From the NCBI RefSeq assembly GCF_050563525.1, contig NZ_JBNXUN010000003.1:62001-126000 (forward strand): a stretch of 64,000 bases of DNA. Direction: 5' to 3'. This DNA is from Falsiroseomonas sp050563525. GTDB lineage: Bacteria > Pseudomonadota > Alphaproteobacteria > Acetobacterales > Acetobacteraceae. Positions 40,920 through 48,636 of the stretch are shown in pieces. The position numbers and the translations under genes were made by a program. Under the pieces are notes generated by a model that saw only the letters and a list, made by a program, of their open reading frames with translations, ran no database searches and was not told the DNA's origin. Position 1 is the first letter of the stretch. Every line of letters starts with the position of its first letter.

Positions 40920-42388
40920 AGCGCCCCGCCCTACGCGCCCTGGTCGCGGCCGGCCTGGCCATCGTCGCCACCGCCGTGTCGGCGCAGCCGCTGCGCGTCT
41001 CGCCGCAGGCCCCAGCCACCCCCGCACCCGCGCAGACCCCAGGGCTGCCGGTCTCGGTGCTGCTCGAAGCCGGGGCCGGCCGGCTGCTGCGCCTGCCGGT
41101 GCCCGCCATCACCGTCCTGGCCTCCGACCCGCGGATCGCCCGCGTGCAGCCGGCCTCCCCCACCAGCCTGTTCCTGATGGCGGTGGCGCCGGGTCGAACG
41201 ACCGTCATCGCAACCGCCGAAGACGGCGCGCCGGTCGCCGAGTTCGACATCACTGTGCTGCCCAGCCGTGCCGCGGCGGTGCCGGCCGCCGGCGCCGAGG
41301 CCGTACCCGCCGCGCCGCCGCCGCCGCCCAGCGCCGCGGCGGTGCAAAGCATGATCCGCCGGCTGGTGCCCGGCGCCGCCGCGCTGACCGTGGGCGGCAC
41401 TGTTCGCGGCCCGCTGGTGCTGGACGGCGCGGTCCCGAACGCCGCCGATGCGCAGCGCGCCGAGACCATCGCCCGCACCTATGGCGGCGAGGGGCGCGAG
41501 GTCATCAACAACCTGACGCTGCTCGCCGGCATCCAGGTCAACCTCCGAGTCCGCGTCGCCGAGATCTCGCGCCAGGTGAGCCGGGAGCTTGGCTTCAACT
41601 GGCAGGGCTTCGCCAGCAACGCCGCCGGGCTGATGATCGGCCTGCAATCCGCCGGCGCGACCGGGGTGCTCAACGGCTTCGCCCGCCAGCCGTCCGGCAG
41701 CCGCTCCGCCTTCGACATCAACGGCGTGGTCGATGCGTTGGCCGCCGACCAGCTCATCACCATCCTGGCCGAGCCGAACCTGACGGCGCAATCCGGCGAA
41801 CAGGCGAGCTTCCTGGCCGGCGGCGAGTTCCCGGTGCCGGTGGCGGCGAGCAACAGCACCAACTCCATCACCATCGAGTACAAGCAGTTCGGCGTCAGCC
41901 TGGCCTTCGTGCCGACCGTGCTGGGCTCGGACCGGCTGAACCTGCGGGTGCGGCCGGAGGTCAGCGAGCTGACCGAGAACGGCTCCATCAGCGTGCCGCT
42001 GGCCAGCGGCGTGGTGCGCATCCCGGCACTGGCCGTGCGCCGTGCGGAGACCACGGTGGAACTCGGCAGCGGCCAGAGCTTCGCCATCGCCGGCCTGCTG
42101 CAGCAGAGCAACACCATGGTGAACAGCGGCATCAACGGCGTGCGCGACGTGCCGGTGCTGGGTGCGCTGTTCGGCTCCGACCGCTACCGCCGCAACGAGA
42201 CGGAGCTGGTCATCATCATCACGCCTTACCTGGTGCAGCCGGTGTCTGATCCGCGCGCGCTGGCGGCACCGACGGATCGCTTCCGACCGGCAACCGACCT
42301 CGACCGCATCCTGCACCGCCGGCAGGTGGCGCGTGGCGCGGCGCCGGTGCCACCGAGCGACATCGACGCCGGCTTCATCCTGGATTGA
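40916..42388 (+). CDS. cpaC: Secretin CpaC/RcpA of the Tad pilus
   Basis: A 490-residue outer-membrane secretin. A signal peptide (RALVAAGLAIVATAVSAQ) is followed by an N-terminal pilus-assembly domain (LLRLPVPAITVLASDPRIARV), a BON-like segment and the secretin core (VDALAADQLITILAEPNLTAQSGEQASFLAGGEFPVP, then FAIAGLLQQS and ELVIIITPYLV). The GTG at 40916 overlaps the cpaB stop as GTGA and starts a proper signal peptide. A much longer in-frame ORF from 40127 runs through cpaB and is spurious. It forms the pore for Flp pili. Confidence 0.93.
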   Translation: MKRPALRALVAAGLAIVATAVSAQPLRVSPQAPATPAPAQTPGLPVSVLLEAGAGRLLRLPVPAITVLASDPRIARVQPASPTSLFLMAVAPGRTTVIATAEDGAPVAEFDITVLPSRAAAVPAAGAEAVPAAPPPPPSAAAVQSMIRRLVPGAAALTVGGTVRGPLVLDGAVPNAADAQRAETIARTYGGEGREVINNLTLLAGIQVNLRVRVAEISRQVSRELGFNWQGFASNAAGLMIGLQSAGATGVLNGFARQPSGSRSAFDINGVVDALAADQLITILAEPNLTAQSGEQASFLAGGEFPVPVAASNSTNSITIEYKQFGVSLAFVPTVLGSDRLNLRVRPEVSELTENGSISVPLASGVVRIPALAVRRAETTVELGSGQSFAIAGLLQQSNTMVNSGINGVRDVPVLGALFGSDRYRRNETELVIIITPYLVQPVSDPRALAAPTDRFRPATDLDRILHRRQVARGAAPVPPSDIDAGFILD

Positions 42389-42399
42389 GGGAGATGGCG

Positions 42400-42708
42400 A
42401 TGCGCAAGATCCTGGTCGTGCTTCTGCTGTACCCGCTGGCCGCCTGCGGTGGCGGCGACTTCGCCAGGCCCGGGACTTGGCAGGCCAGCGGCGTGAACGA
42501 TGCGAATCTGCGCCTGATGCTGGCCGACCCGCAGGACGCGATGCGTGGCCGGGCGGCAGCGACCGACCGCGCGCAGCCCGGAAGTCTCGCGATCCAGCGG
42601 CTCGAGCGCGATCGCCGCCGGTCGTTGCCGGACAGTCGCGCTGCCCGCATCGGCGGCGCGCCCGCCACGACGCAGGATGCCCCGATGGAGCCGTCCGGTG
42701 CCCGCTGA
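42400..42708 (+). CDS. cpaD: Short CpaD-like lipoprotein of the Tad pilus
   Basis: A 102-residue lipoprotein. The signal peptide MRKILVVLLLYPLAACGGG ends in a lipobox (LAAC). The mature part has SGVNDANLRLMLADPQDAMRG, which resembles the C-terminal region of CpaD (N-x-x-N-x-A-x-x-A-x-P-x-D pattern), the pilotin-like partner of CpaC. Full CpaD proteins are about 200-230 residues, so this is a minimal version keeping only the C-terminal part. GAGGGA sits 7 bases before the ATG. It overlaps the next GTG by 11 bases. The identification is by position and the one motif. Confidence 0.72.
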   Translation: MRKILVVLLLYPLAACGGGDFARPGTWQASGVNDANLRLMLADPQDAMRGRAAATDRAQPGSLAIQRLERDRRRSLPDSRAARIGGAPATTQDAPMEPSGAR

Positions 42709-43948
42709 ACCGCGGATGGCACGAGAGGCGCCGGATGCCGGCCGCGGCGGGCCGCTGGTGTCGCCCGTCGGCGATCGCCCCGCCTGCCTGGCCTTCGTCG
42801 CCGACGAGGCGAGCGAGGCGGCGCTGCGCGGCGGACTTCCCGACCTGCTCGGCAGCCTGCAGATCCGCCGCGGCGACGTGCGCGCCGCGACCCGCGCGCT
42901 GGAACGCGAGGCGACACCGTCCATCCTGATCATCGACATCGGCGGCATGACGGAGGCGGTGCCGGCGCTGGAGGCGCTGGCCGCCGTGTGTACGCCCGAC
43001 GTGCGCGTGCTGGTGATCGGCGAGCGCAGCGACATTGCCTTCTACCGCCAGATGACCCGCGACCTGGGCGTCGCGGAATACCTGCACAAGCCGTTGACGC
43101 GCGACACCGTGGCGCGGCTGTTCGGCCCGCTGCTGGCGGGGCAGGCCGCGGCGGCGGCCGAGGCGTTGGGCCGCGGCAGCCAAGTGGTTTCCGTCTGCGG
43201 CGCACGCGGCGGCTGCGGCGCCACCACGGTGGCGGTGAACCTCGCGGTGCAGCTCGCCGCCACCAGCCGCGGCCATGTCGCGCTGCTGGACCTGCATCTG
43301 CGCGGCGGCAGCGCCGGGCTGATGCTGGGCGTACGGCCCGGCACCGGGCTGCGCGTGGCGCTGGAACAGCCGGATCGCGTCGATGCGCTGTTCCTCGACC
43401 GCGTCGGCATCCCGATCGGCGACCGCCTGCGCCTGATCGCAGCGGAGGAGCCGATGGACAGCCTGCCGGCGCCGACCGAAGCCGGGCTGCGCCAGGTGCT
43501 GGAGATGCTGCGCCACCGCTTCAACCACGTCGTCATCGACCTGCCCATGCCACCCGGCGCGGCGGAGCGCGCGGCGCTCGCGGCCTCGCGCCAGACCGTG
43601 CTGGTGCTTGGGCCCGACATCGCCGGCATCCGGGATGCGCTGGCCCTGCGCAAACTGATCGCCGGTTGTGGCAGTTCGCAGACCACCCTGGTGCTGAACC
43701 GCAGCGGGATGCCGGGCGGGCTCAAGCCGAAGCTGGTGGAGGAGGGCCTCGGCGCTGCGCCCGACGTGGTGCTGCCCGACCTGCCGAAGCAACTGCCACG
43801 CGCCGCGAACCTTGGTCGTCCGGCGGCGCCGGATGTGCCGGCGCTGCGACGGGCCATGGCACCGCTGATGCAGGAGATCTCGGCCCTGCCGGCAGCGCAG
43901 GCGGCGCCGGGCCTGCTGGCGCGGCTGTTCGGGCGCGCCCGCGCATGA
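42698..43948 (+). CDS. cpaE: Tad localisation ATPase CpaE/TadZ with an altered Walker A motif
   Basis: A 416-residue protein. The N-terminal 150 residues form a receiver-like pseudo domain (PSILIIDIGGMTEAVPALEAL, AEYLHKPLTR). The rest is a MinD/ParA-like ATPase fold: VVSVCGARGGCGATTVAVNLA, HVALLDLHLRGGSAG and HVVIDLPMPPG. The deviant Walker A has arginine and alanine where ParA/MinD proteins have their two lysines (KGGxGK), so ATP hydrolysis is doubtful; TadZ proteins are known to be atypical. GTG 42698, 8 bases after GGAG, is chosen; ATG 42716 is the alternative. It overlaps cpaF by 4 bases. Confidence 0.88.
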   Translation: MPAEPRMAREAPDAGRGGPLVSPVGDRPACLAFVADEASEAALRGGLPDLLGSLQIRRGDVRAATRALEREATPSILIIDIGGMTEAVPALEALAAVCTPDVRVLVIGERSDIAFYRQMTRDLGVAEYLHKPLTRDTVARLFGPLLAGQAAAAAEALGRGSQVVSVCGARGGCGATTVAVNLAVQLAATSRGHVALLDLHLRGGSAGLMLGVRPGTGLRVALEQPDRVDALFLDRVGIPIGDRLRLIAAEEPMDSLPAPTEAGLRQVLEMLRHRFNHVVIDLPMPPGAAERAALAASRQTVLVLGPDIAGIRDALALRKLIAGCGSSQTTLVLNRSGMPGGLKPKLVEEGLGAAPDVVLPDLPKQLPRAANLGRPAAPDVPALRRAMAPLMQEISALPAAQAAPGLLARLFGRARA

Positions 43949-45294
43949 GCCGCACCTTCGGGCGACGGCTGGAGACCGCAACGGTCACCGAGGCGCCGCC
44001 CCCTGCACCACCGATGCCACCGAAGCCCGTCGCATCCTCCGATGCGCCGGTCCGCCGCCTGCGCGTGCAGGTGATGGAGCGCGTCGATCCCGTGGTGGCG
44101 GCCGAACTGCCGGCCGCGGCGCTGCGGCAGCAGCTGGAATCGCTGGTCCACGAGATCGCGGGCCGCGAGCGTATCGAGATCTCGGCGCGCGAACAGGCGC
44201 AGATCGCACAGGAGCTTGCCGACGATATGGTGGGCTACGGCCCGCTCGAGCCACTGCTGGCCGATGACAGCATCAGCGACATCATGGTGAACGGCCCGGA
44301 CCGCGTCTTCATCGAGGTGCGCGGCCGCGTGCAGCAGACCGACATCCGCTTCCGCAGCGCGGCCCAGCTGGCCGCCATCGCGCAGAAGATGGCGGCGACC
44401 GTGGGCCGCCGCGTCGATGAAAGCAGCCCGCTGGTGGATTGCCGCCTGGCCGATGGCAGCCGCGTCAACGTCGTGTTCCCGCCGCTGGCCATCGATGGTG
44501 CCTGCATCTCCATTCGCAAATTCGCCAAGCGCAAGGTGGACCTGCGCGCGATGGCGGAGGGCGGGTCGATGTCCGATGCCGTGGCCCGGGTGCTGGAGAT
44601 CGCGGCGCGCTGCCGGCTGAACGTGGTGATCTCCGGCGGCACCGGCTCCGGCAAGACCACGATGATGAACGCCATGAGCCGTCTGATCGACCATGGCGAA
44701 CGTATCGTCACCATCGAGGATGCGGCGGAACTGCAATTGCAGCAGCCGCATGTGGTACGGCTGGAGACGCGGCCGGTGAACCTCGAAGGCCGCGGCGAGA
44801 TCACCCAGCGCGACCTGATCAAGAACGCGCTGCGCATGCGCCCCGATCGCATCATCGTGGGCGAGGTGCGCGGCGCGGAGGCCTTCGACATGCTGCAGGC
44901 GATGAACACCGGGCACGACGGCTCCTACTGCACCGTCCACGCCAACACCACGCGCGACGCCATCATCCGCATCGAGAACATGGTGCAGATGGGCCAGTCC
45001 AGCCTGCCCAGCCGCGCCATCCGCACGCAGATCGCCAGCGCTGTCGACATCATCGTGCAGGTGGCGCGCATGCGCGACGGCGGCCGCCGCGTGTTGCAGG
45101 TGAGCGAGGTGGTGGGGCTGGAGGGCGAGGTGGTGACGATGAACGACATCTTCGCCTTTGAATTCCAGGGCGACGACGCCACCGGGCGCATCCGCGGGCG
45201 CTGGGTGACACCGGCGATCCGTCCGGGCTTCTATGAGCGGCTGGAGTATTTTGGACTCGGCGAGGCCTGGATGAACGCGCTGCGGGACGCATGA
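43945..45294 (+). CDS. cpaF: Tad pilus secretion ATPase CpaF/TadA
   Basis: A 449-residue type II/IV secretion ATPase. The N-terminal part has DDMVGYGPLEPLLADDSISDIMVNGPD, the CpaF signature. Walker A GGTGSGKTT is at about 231-239. IVTIEDAAELQL, the Asp box and IVGEVRGAEAFDMLQAMNTGHDGSYCTVHANT give Walker B and the His box (Cys instead of the usual Thr before TVHAN). It powers pilus assembly from the inner membrane with TadB/TadC. ATG 43945 overlaps the cpaE stop (ATGA). An upstream in-frame extension from 42988 lies inside cpaE and is rejected. Confidence 0.95.
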   Translation: MSRTFGRRLETATVTEAPPPAPPMPPKPVASSDAPVRRLRVQVMERVDPVVAAELPAAALRQQLESLVHEIAGRERIEISAREQAQIAQELADDMVGYGPLEPLLADDSISDIMVNGPDRVFIEVRGRVQQTDIRFRSAAQLAAIAQKMAATVGRRVDESSPLVDCRLADGSRVNVVFPPLAIDGACISIRKFAKRKVDLRAMAEGGSMSDAVARVLEIAARCRLNVVISGGTGSGKTTMMNAMSRLIDHGERIVTIEDAAELQLQQPHVVRLETRPVNLEGRGEITQRDLIKNALRMRPDRIIVGEVRGAEAFDMLQAMNTGHDGSYCTVHANTTRDAIIRIENMVQMGQSSLPSRAIRTQIASAVDIIVQVARMRDGGRRVLQVSEVVGLEGEVVTMNDIFAFEFQGDDATGRIRGRWVTPAIRPGFYERLEYFGLGEAWMNALRDA

Positions 45295-45295
45295 C

Positions 45296-46252
45296 ATGTC
45301 CACGGCGCTGGCGCTGCTGATCGCCCTGCCTCTGTTGCTCAGCCTGCTGCTGGGCGGGCTGGCATTGATCCATGGCGGCACGGGGCGGGCGATGCGCGAG
45401 CGTGTGCGCGGCCTGTCCCAGGTGGCGCCACAGGGCGCCGACGTGGCGCTGCCGAGCATCCGCGTTGGCGGCAGCCGCCACGGCGCGCTGGCGATGCGCA
45501 TCTTCCGATTCCTCCGCTTCAACCCGGACATGCCACAGGAACAGGTCATCGCCTGGCCACTGGTTGCCTTGCTCGGGGTGCTGGCCACGATCGGCGCCGC
45601 CCTGATGCTGGGCGAAATCCTGGGCCAAGCGCCGGCACTGCTGGTCGCGCCGGTGATCGGCGTGCTGGCCGCGCGTGGCATCTTCGGCTGGCAACATGCG
45701 CGCTACTGCGAGCAGGTCTTCGTGCAGATCCCCGATGCGCTGGGACTGATGGTGCGCGCCATCCGCGCCGGCCTGCCGCTGGCCGAGGCGCTGCGCGGCA
45801 TCAGCCGCGAGATGCCGGCCCCGACGCGCGACGAATTCGCCCGGGTGATCGGCGACATGGCGATCGGACGGCCGATCGAGGTGGCGCTGGCGCGTCTGCA
45901 TGAGCGCACAGGCCTGACCGAATATGCCTTCCTCGCCGTCACGCTCGGCCTGCAGGCGCAGACCGGCGGCAGCCTGGCGGAGACGCTCGACAACCTGTCC
46001 GAGATGGTGCGCAAGCGCGTCGCCATGGCGCGTCGCGCGCAGGCGATGGCCGGAGAGGCAAAGGCCCAGGCGGCGCTGCTGCTGGCGCTGCCCTTCATTG
46101 CAGCCCTTGGCATGTCCGCCATGCAGCCCTTCTACATCAGCGCCTTCACCGAAAACCCAACCGGCCGGACCATGGCCCTGACCGGCCTAGGCATGATGAT
46201 CCTCGGCGTGCTGTCGATCCGCTGGCTGATTCGCCAGGCGGGGCGCGACTGA
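45296..46252 (+). CDS. tadB: Tad pilus inner-membrane platform protein TadB
   Basis: A 318-residue type II secretion system F-domain protein. An N-terminal helix (ALALLIALPLLLSLLLGG), a cytoplasmic region, two central helices and a last pair of helices follow. The T2SF domain shows LGLMVRAIRAGLPLAEALRGISREMPAPTRDEFARV and LDNLSEMVRKRVAMARRAQAMAGEAKAQA, typical TadB. It forms the platform for CpaF with TadC. It starts one base after the cpaF stop and its TGA shares its last base with the tadC ATG. Confidence 0.93.
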   Translation: MSTALALLIALPLLLSLLLGGLALIHGGTGRAMRERVRGLSQVAPQGADVALPSIRVGGSRHGALAMRIFRFLRFNPDMPQEQVIAWPLVALLGVLATIGAALMLGEILGQAPALLVAPVIGVLAARGIFGWQHARYCEQVFVQIPDALGLMVRAIRAGLPLAEALRGISREMPAPTRDEFARVIGDMAIGRPIEVALARLHERTGLTEYAFLAVTLGLQAQTGGSLAETLDNLSEMVRKRVAMARRAQAMAGEAKAQAALLLALPFIAALGMSAMQPFYISAFTENPTGRTMALTGLGMMILGVLSIRWLIRQAGRD

Positions 46253-47214
46253 TGCCGCAGCCGCTGCCGCTTGCGTCGCTGCTGATGGCGATGGGTGCCG
46301 CCGGCGTGGCCATCGCGCTCGCCGTGCTGGCCGCAACGCTGCTGGCCCAGGGCGCGGAGGAGCGCGACCTGGCGCTGCGCCTGCGCTCCGTGGTGCGACC
46401 GGCGGAACGCGCGGCGAACGGGCGCACCGCACGAAGCCTCGCGGGCGTCCTCAGCCGTCCTTTCCGCCGCCTGGGGGAATGGCTGCGGGACAGTGCCATC
46501 GTCTCCGGCGCGGAGGTGCAGGAATTCCAGCGCGCCATGGCGGCCGCCGGCCTCGACCCGCGGCACGGCGTGCCGGTCTTCATCGGGCTGAAGGCCGTGC
46601 TGATGCTGACGCTCCCGCTGGCCGCATTGGGCGGCGCCGTTGCAACGGAAGCCGAGACCCACAACGCCATCTTCCTGACCTTCGGCGGCGTGGTCGCCGG
46701 CGTCATCGGGCCGAACCGTGTGATGGACCGGCTGCGCCGTGGCTTCCAGCAGCGCCTCAAGCGCGGCCTGCCGGATGCGCTGGACCTGTTGGTGGTCGCC
46801 GCCGAGGCCGGATTGGGGCTGGAGACGGCGGTGGATCGCGTCTCCCGCGAGATGGCCGGCTCCAACGCGGCAATTGCGCTGGAACTGAACATCCTGGTGC
46901 AGGAACTGCGCATGCTGCCGGATCGCCGCCTGGCGCTGGAGCGCATGGCGGAACGGACGGGGCTCGAGGGTTTCAAGCGCCTGTCCGCGACACTGTCGCA
47001 GACTCTGCGCTACGGCACGCCCCTGGCCCAGGCGATGCGCGTGCTGGCGGCCGACATGCGGCAGGAACGCATGCTGCGGCTTGAGGAGAAGGCGATCCGC
47101 CTGCCAGCGATGCTGATCTTGCCGCTGATCCTGTTCATCCTGCCGGCGCTTTTCATCGCGCTGATCGGTCCATCCATTCTCGAAATCGGCAAGACGCTCG
47201 GAGGTTCCCCATGA
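46252..47214 (+). CDS. tadC: Tad pilus inner-membrane platform protein TadC
   Basis: A 320-residue T2SF-domain protein with the same helix pattern as TadB. The segment LPDALDLLVVAAEAGLGLETAVDRVSREM is typical of TadC, and ERMLRLEEKAIRLPAMLILPLILFILPALFIALIGPSIL ends the protein with two helices. It pairs with TadB in the inner membrane. Its start overlaps the tadB stop by one base and its stop overlaps the tadD start by 4, so the three are strongly coupled. Confidence 0.93.
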   Translation: MPQPLPLASLLMAMGAAGVAIALAVLAATLLAQGAEERDLALRLRSVVRPAERAANGRTARSLAGVLSRPFRRLGEWLRDSAIVSGAEVQEFQRAMAAAGLDPRHGVPVFIGLKAVLMLTLPLAALGGAVATEAETHNAIFLTFGGVVAGVIGPNRVMDRLRRGFQQRLKRGLPDALDLLVVAAEAGLGLETAVDRVSREMAGSNAAIALELNILVQELRMLPDRRLALERMAERTGLEGFKRLSATLSQTLRYGTPLAQAMRVLAADMRQERMLRLEEKAIRLPAMLILPLILFILPALFIALIGPSILEIGKTLGGSP

Positions 47215-47903
47215 TGCGCGGCCTATGGCCCCTGCTGTTGCTGCTTGCCGGCTGCGCAGCCACGCCGCCGACCGGGCCGCGGGACCACGACACCGGCTCC
47301 CGCCTCCGCGTCGCCGCCGCGGCCGAGGCGGCCGGGCGAACCGACATGGCACTGTCCATGTACGCCTCCGCCGCCGCAGCGGAACCGGGCAACCCGGCCG
47401 TGCAGGCGGGCTTCGCCGCGGCGCTGATGCGGGCTGGCAACGCGGCGCAGGCGGAACAGGTTCTGCTGCGGGCGCTGCAACGCCATCCCGCCGATGCCGG
47501 CCTGCTGGTCGCCAGTGGCCGGCTGCGGCTGCGCGCCGGCGCGGCGGACCAGGCGCTGGATCATTTCCGCCGCGCGGTCGCGGCGGCGCCGCAGGATGCG
47601 CAAGCCCTCGGCGGGCAGGCGGTCGCGCTCGATCTGCTGGGCCGGCACACCGAGGCCGAGCGCGGCCATCGCGCGGCGCTGGCTCTGGCGCCGGCCAGCA
47701 TCGGCATTGCCAACAACCTCGGCATGTCCCTGCTGCTGGCCGGGCGAGCGTCGGAGGCGGCCGAGGTGTTCGCCGCACTGGCCGCGCTGCCTGCCGCCCC
47801 GCCGCGCGTGGCAGCCAACCTCGCGGTCGCGCGGGCGGCGGCGCAAGGCGGGATGGGCGAGGCAGGCATGGCGCCGCTGCTGACGGCGCTGGCGCCCGGC
47901 TGA
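47211..47903 (+). CDS. tadD: TPR lipoprotein TadD of the Tad pilus
   Basis: A 230-residue lipoprotein. The signal ends in a lipobox (LLLLAGCAAT). Tetratricopeptide-like repeats follow, such as ALSMYASAAAAEPGNPAVQAGFAAALMRAGNAAQAEQVLLRAL and ALDHFRRAVAAAPQDAQALGGQAVALDLLGRHTEAERGHRAAL, giving four or five TPRs. TadD is a pilotin-like or scaffold protein of Tad systems. It is the last gene of the operon. Its stop overlaps a hairpin and it converges with wrbA, 6 bases apart. Confidence 0.88.
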   Translation: MMRGLWPLLLLLAGCAATPPTGPRDHDTGSRLRVAAAAEAAGRTDMALSMYASAAAAEPGNPAVQAGFAAALMRAGNAAQAEQVLLRALQRHPADAGLLVASGRLRLRAGAADQALDHFRRAVAAAPQDAQALGGQAVALDLLGRHTEAERGHRAALALAPASIGIANNLGMSLLLAGRASEAAEVFAALAALPAAPPRVAANLAVARAAAQGGMGEAGMAPLLTALAPG

Positions 47904-47916
47904 GCGGCCTCAGCCG
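47897..47916. terminator. Perfect bidirectional hairpin at the tadD/wrbA ends
   Basis: CGGCTGAG / CTCAGCCG forms a perfect 8-bp stem with a 4-base loop. The stem includes the stop codons of both convergent genes (tadD TGA at 47901-47903 and the wrbA stop at 47910-47912). No T-tract follows on either strand, so termination may need Rho or be imperfect. Confidence 0.5.
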
Positions 47917-48527
47917 AGCAGCGGCCCGCCGGCCTTCACGGCTGCCGCCACCTTGGCCACGTAGCGGCCCTGGAAGCGGGCGCCCTCAAGCTCGATGGCA
48001 GAGGGCATGCGGCTGCCGTCGCCATCGGTGATGGTCGACGCGCCGTAGGGGCTGTTCCCCATGACCTCCTTGACGCCCGTCTGCCCCTGGAACGCATAGG
48101 GCAGGCCGACCACGACCATGCCGAGATGCAGCATGGTCGGGATGAAGGTGAGGATCGTGCTCTCCTGCCCGCCGTGCTGCGTGGCGGAGGAGGTGAAGGC
48201 CGAGCCGACCTTGCCGTTCAGCGCGCCCTTCGCCCACAGCCCGCCGGTCTGGTCGATGAAGTTGCGGATCTGGGACGTCATGGTGCCGTAGCGCGTGCCG
48301 CTGCCGAAGATGATGGCATCATAGTTCGGCAGTTCGTCCACCGTAGCGATGGGCGCGGCCTGATCCAGCTTGTAGCCGGATTTGCGCGCGATCTCCTCCG
48401 GCACCAGTTCGGGGACGCGCTTGACGTCGACCTCGGCGCCGGCCGCGCGGGCACCTTCGGCGACCGCCTGCGCCATCGCCTCGATGTGGCCGTAGGCGGA
48501 GTAGTAGAGAACCAGGACCTTTGCCAT
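47910..48527 (-). CDS. wrbA: NAD(P)H:quinone oxidoreductase WrbA
   Basis: A 205-residue flavodoxin-like quinone reductase. KVLVLYYSAYGHIEAMAQAVAEGA is the FMN phosphate-binding start (WrbA type). IFGSGTRYGTMTSQIRNFIDQTGGLW and FTSSATQHGGQESTI are the other FMN/active-site segments. It reduces quinones by two electrons in the cytoplasm and protects against oxidative stress. ATG 48527 lies 10 bases after GGAG and starts normally; an earlier in-frame start at 48545 adds six residues. It is transcribed away from the hydrolase gene behind it. Confidence 0.94.
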   Translation of the reverse strand: MAKVLVLYYSAYGHIEAMAQAVAEGARAAGAEVDVKRVPELVPEEIARKSGYKLDQAAPIATVDELPNYDAIIFGSGTRYGTMTSQIRNFIDQTGGLWAKGALNGKVGSAFTSSATQHGGQESTILTFIPTMLHLGMVVVGLPYAFQGQTGVKEVMGNSPYGASTITDGDGSRMPSAIELEGARFQGRYVAKVAAAVKAGGPLLG

Positions 48528-48615
48528 CGGGAACGTCTCCTGCATTGGTGGTGGCCGAGGTCTATCCGCGGCAGCGCCGCCCCAGCCAGCGCCAAGTGCT
48601 GATGACGTCCATTCC

Positions 48616-48634
48616 GGCGGTGAATAAAACCGCC
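48616..48634. terminator. Hairpin downstream of the alpha/beta hydrolase gene
   Basis: GGCGGT / ACCGCC is a perfect 6-bp stem with a 7-base A+T-rich loop, 2 bases beyond the hydrolase stop (48637). On the minus strand it lies between the hydrolase gene and wrbA. It likely ends the pqq-linked operon. Confidence 0.5.
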
Positions 48635-48636
48635 TG

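Noticed and set aside
40931..43981. 1016-residue open frame on the minus strand
   Set aside because: It is an antisense shadow of the cpaC-cpaD-cpaE genes in G+C-rich DNA. Its sequence is Arg/Gln/His-rich with no domain, while the plus strand carries clear Tad proteins.
43042..45681. 879-residue open frame on the minus strand
   Set aside because: It lies antisense to cpaE and cpaF and reads as low-complexity histidine/arginine-rich sequence.
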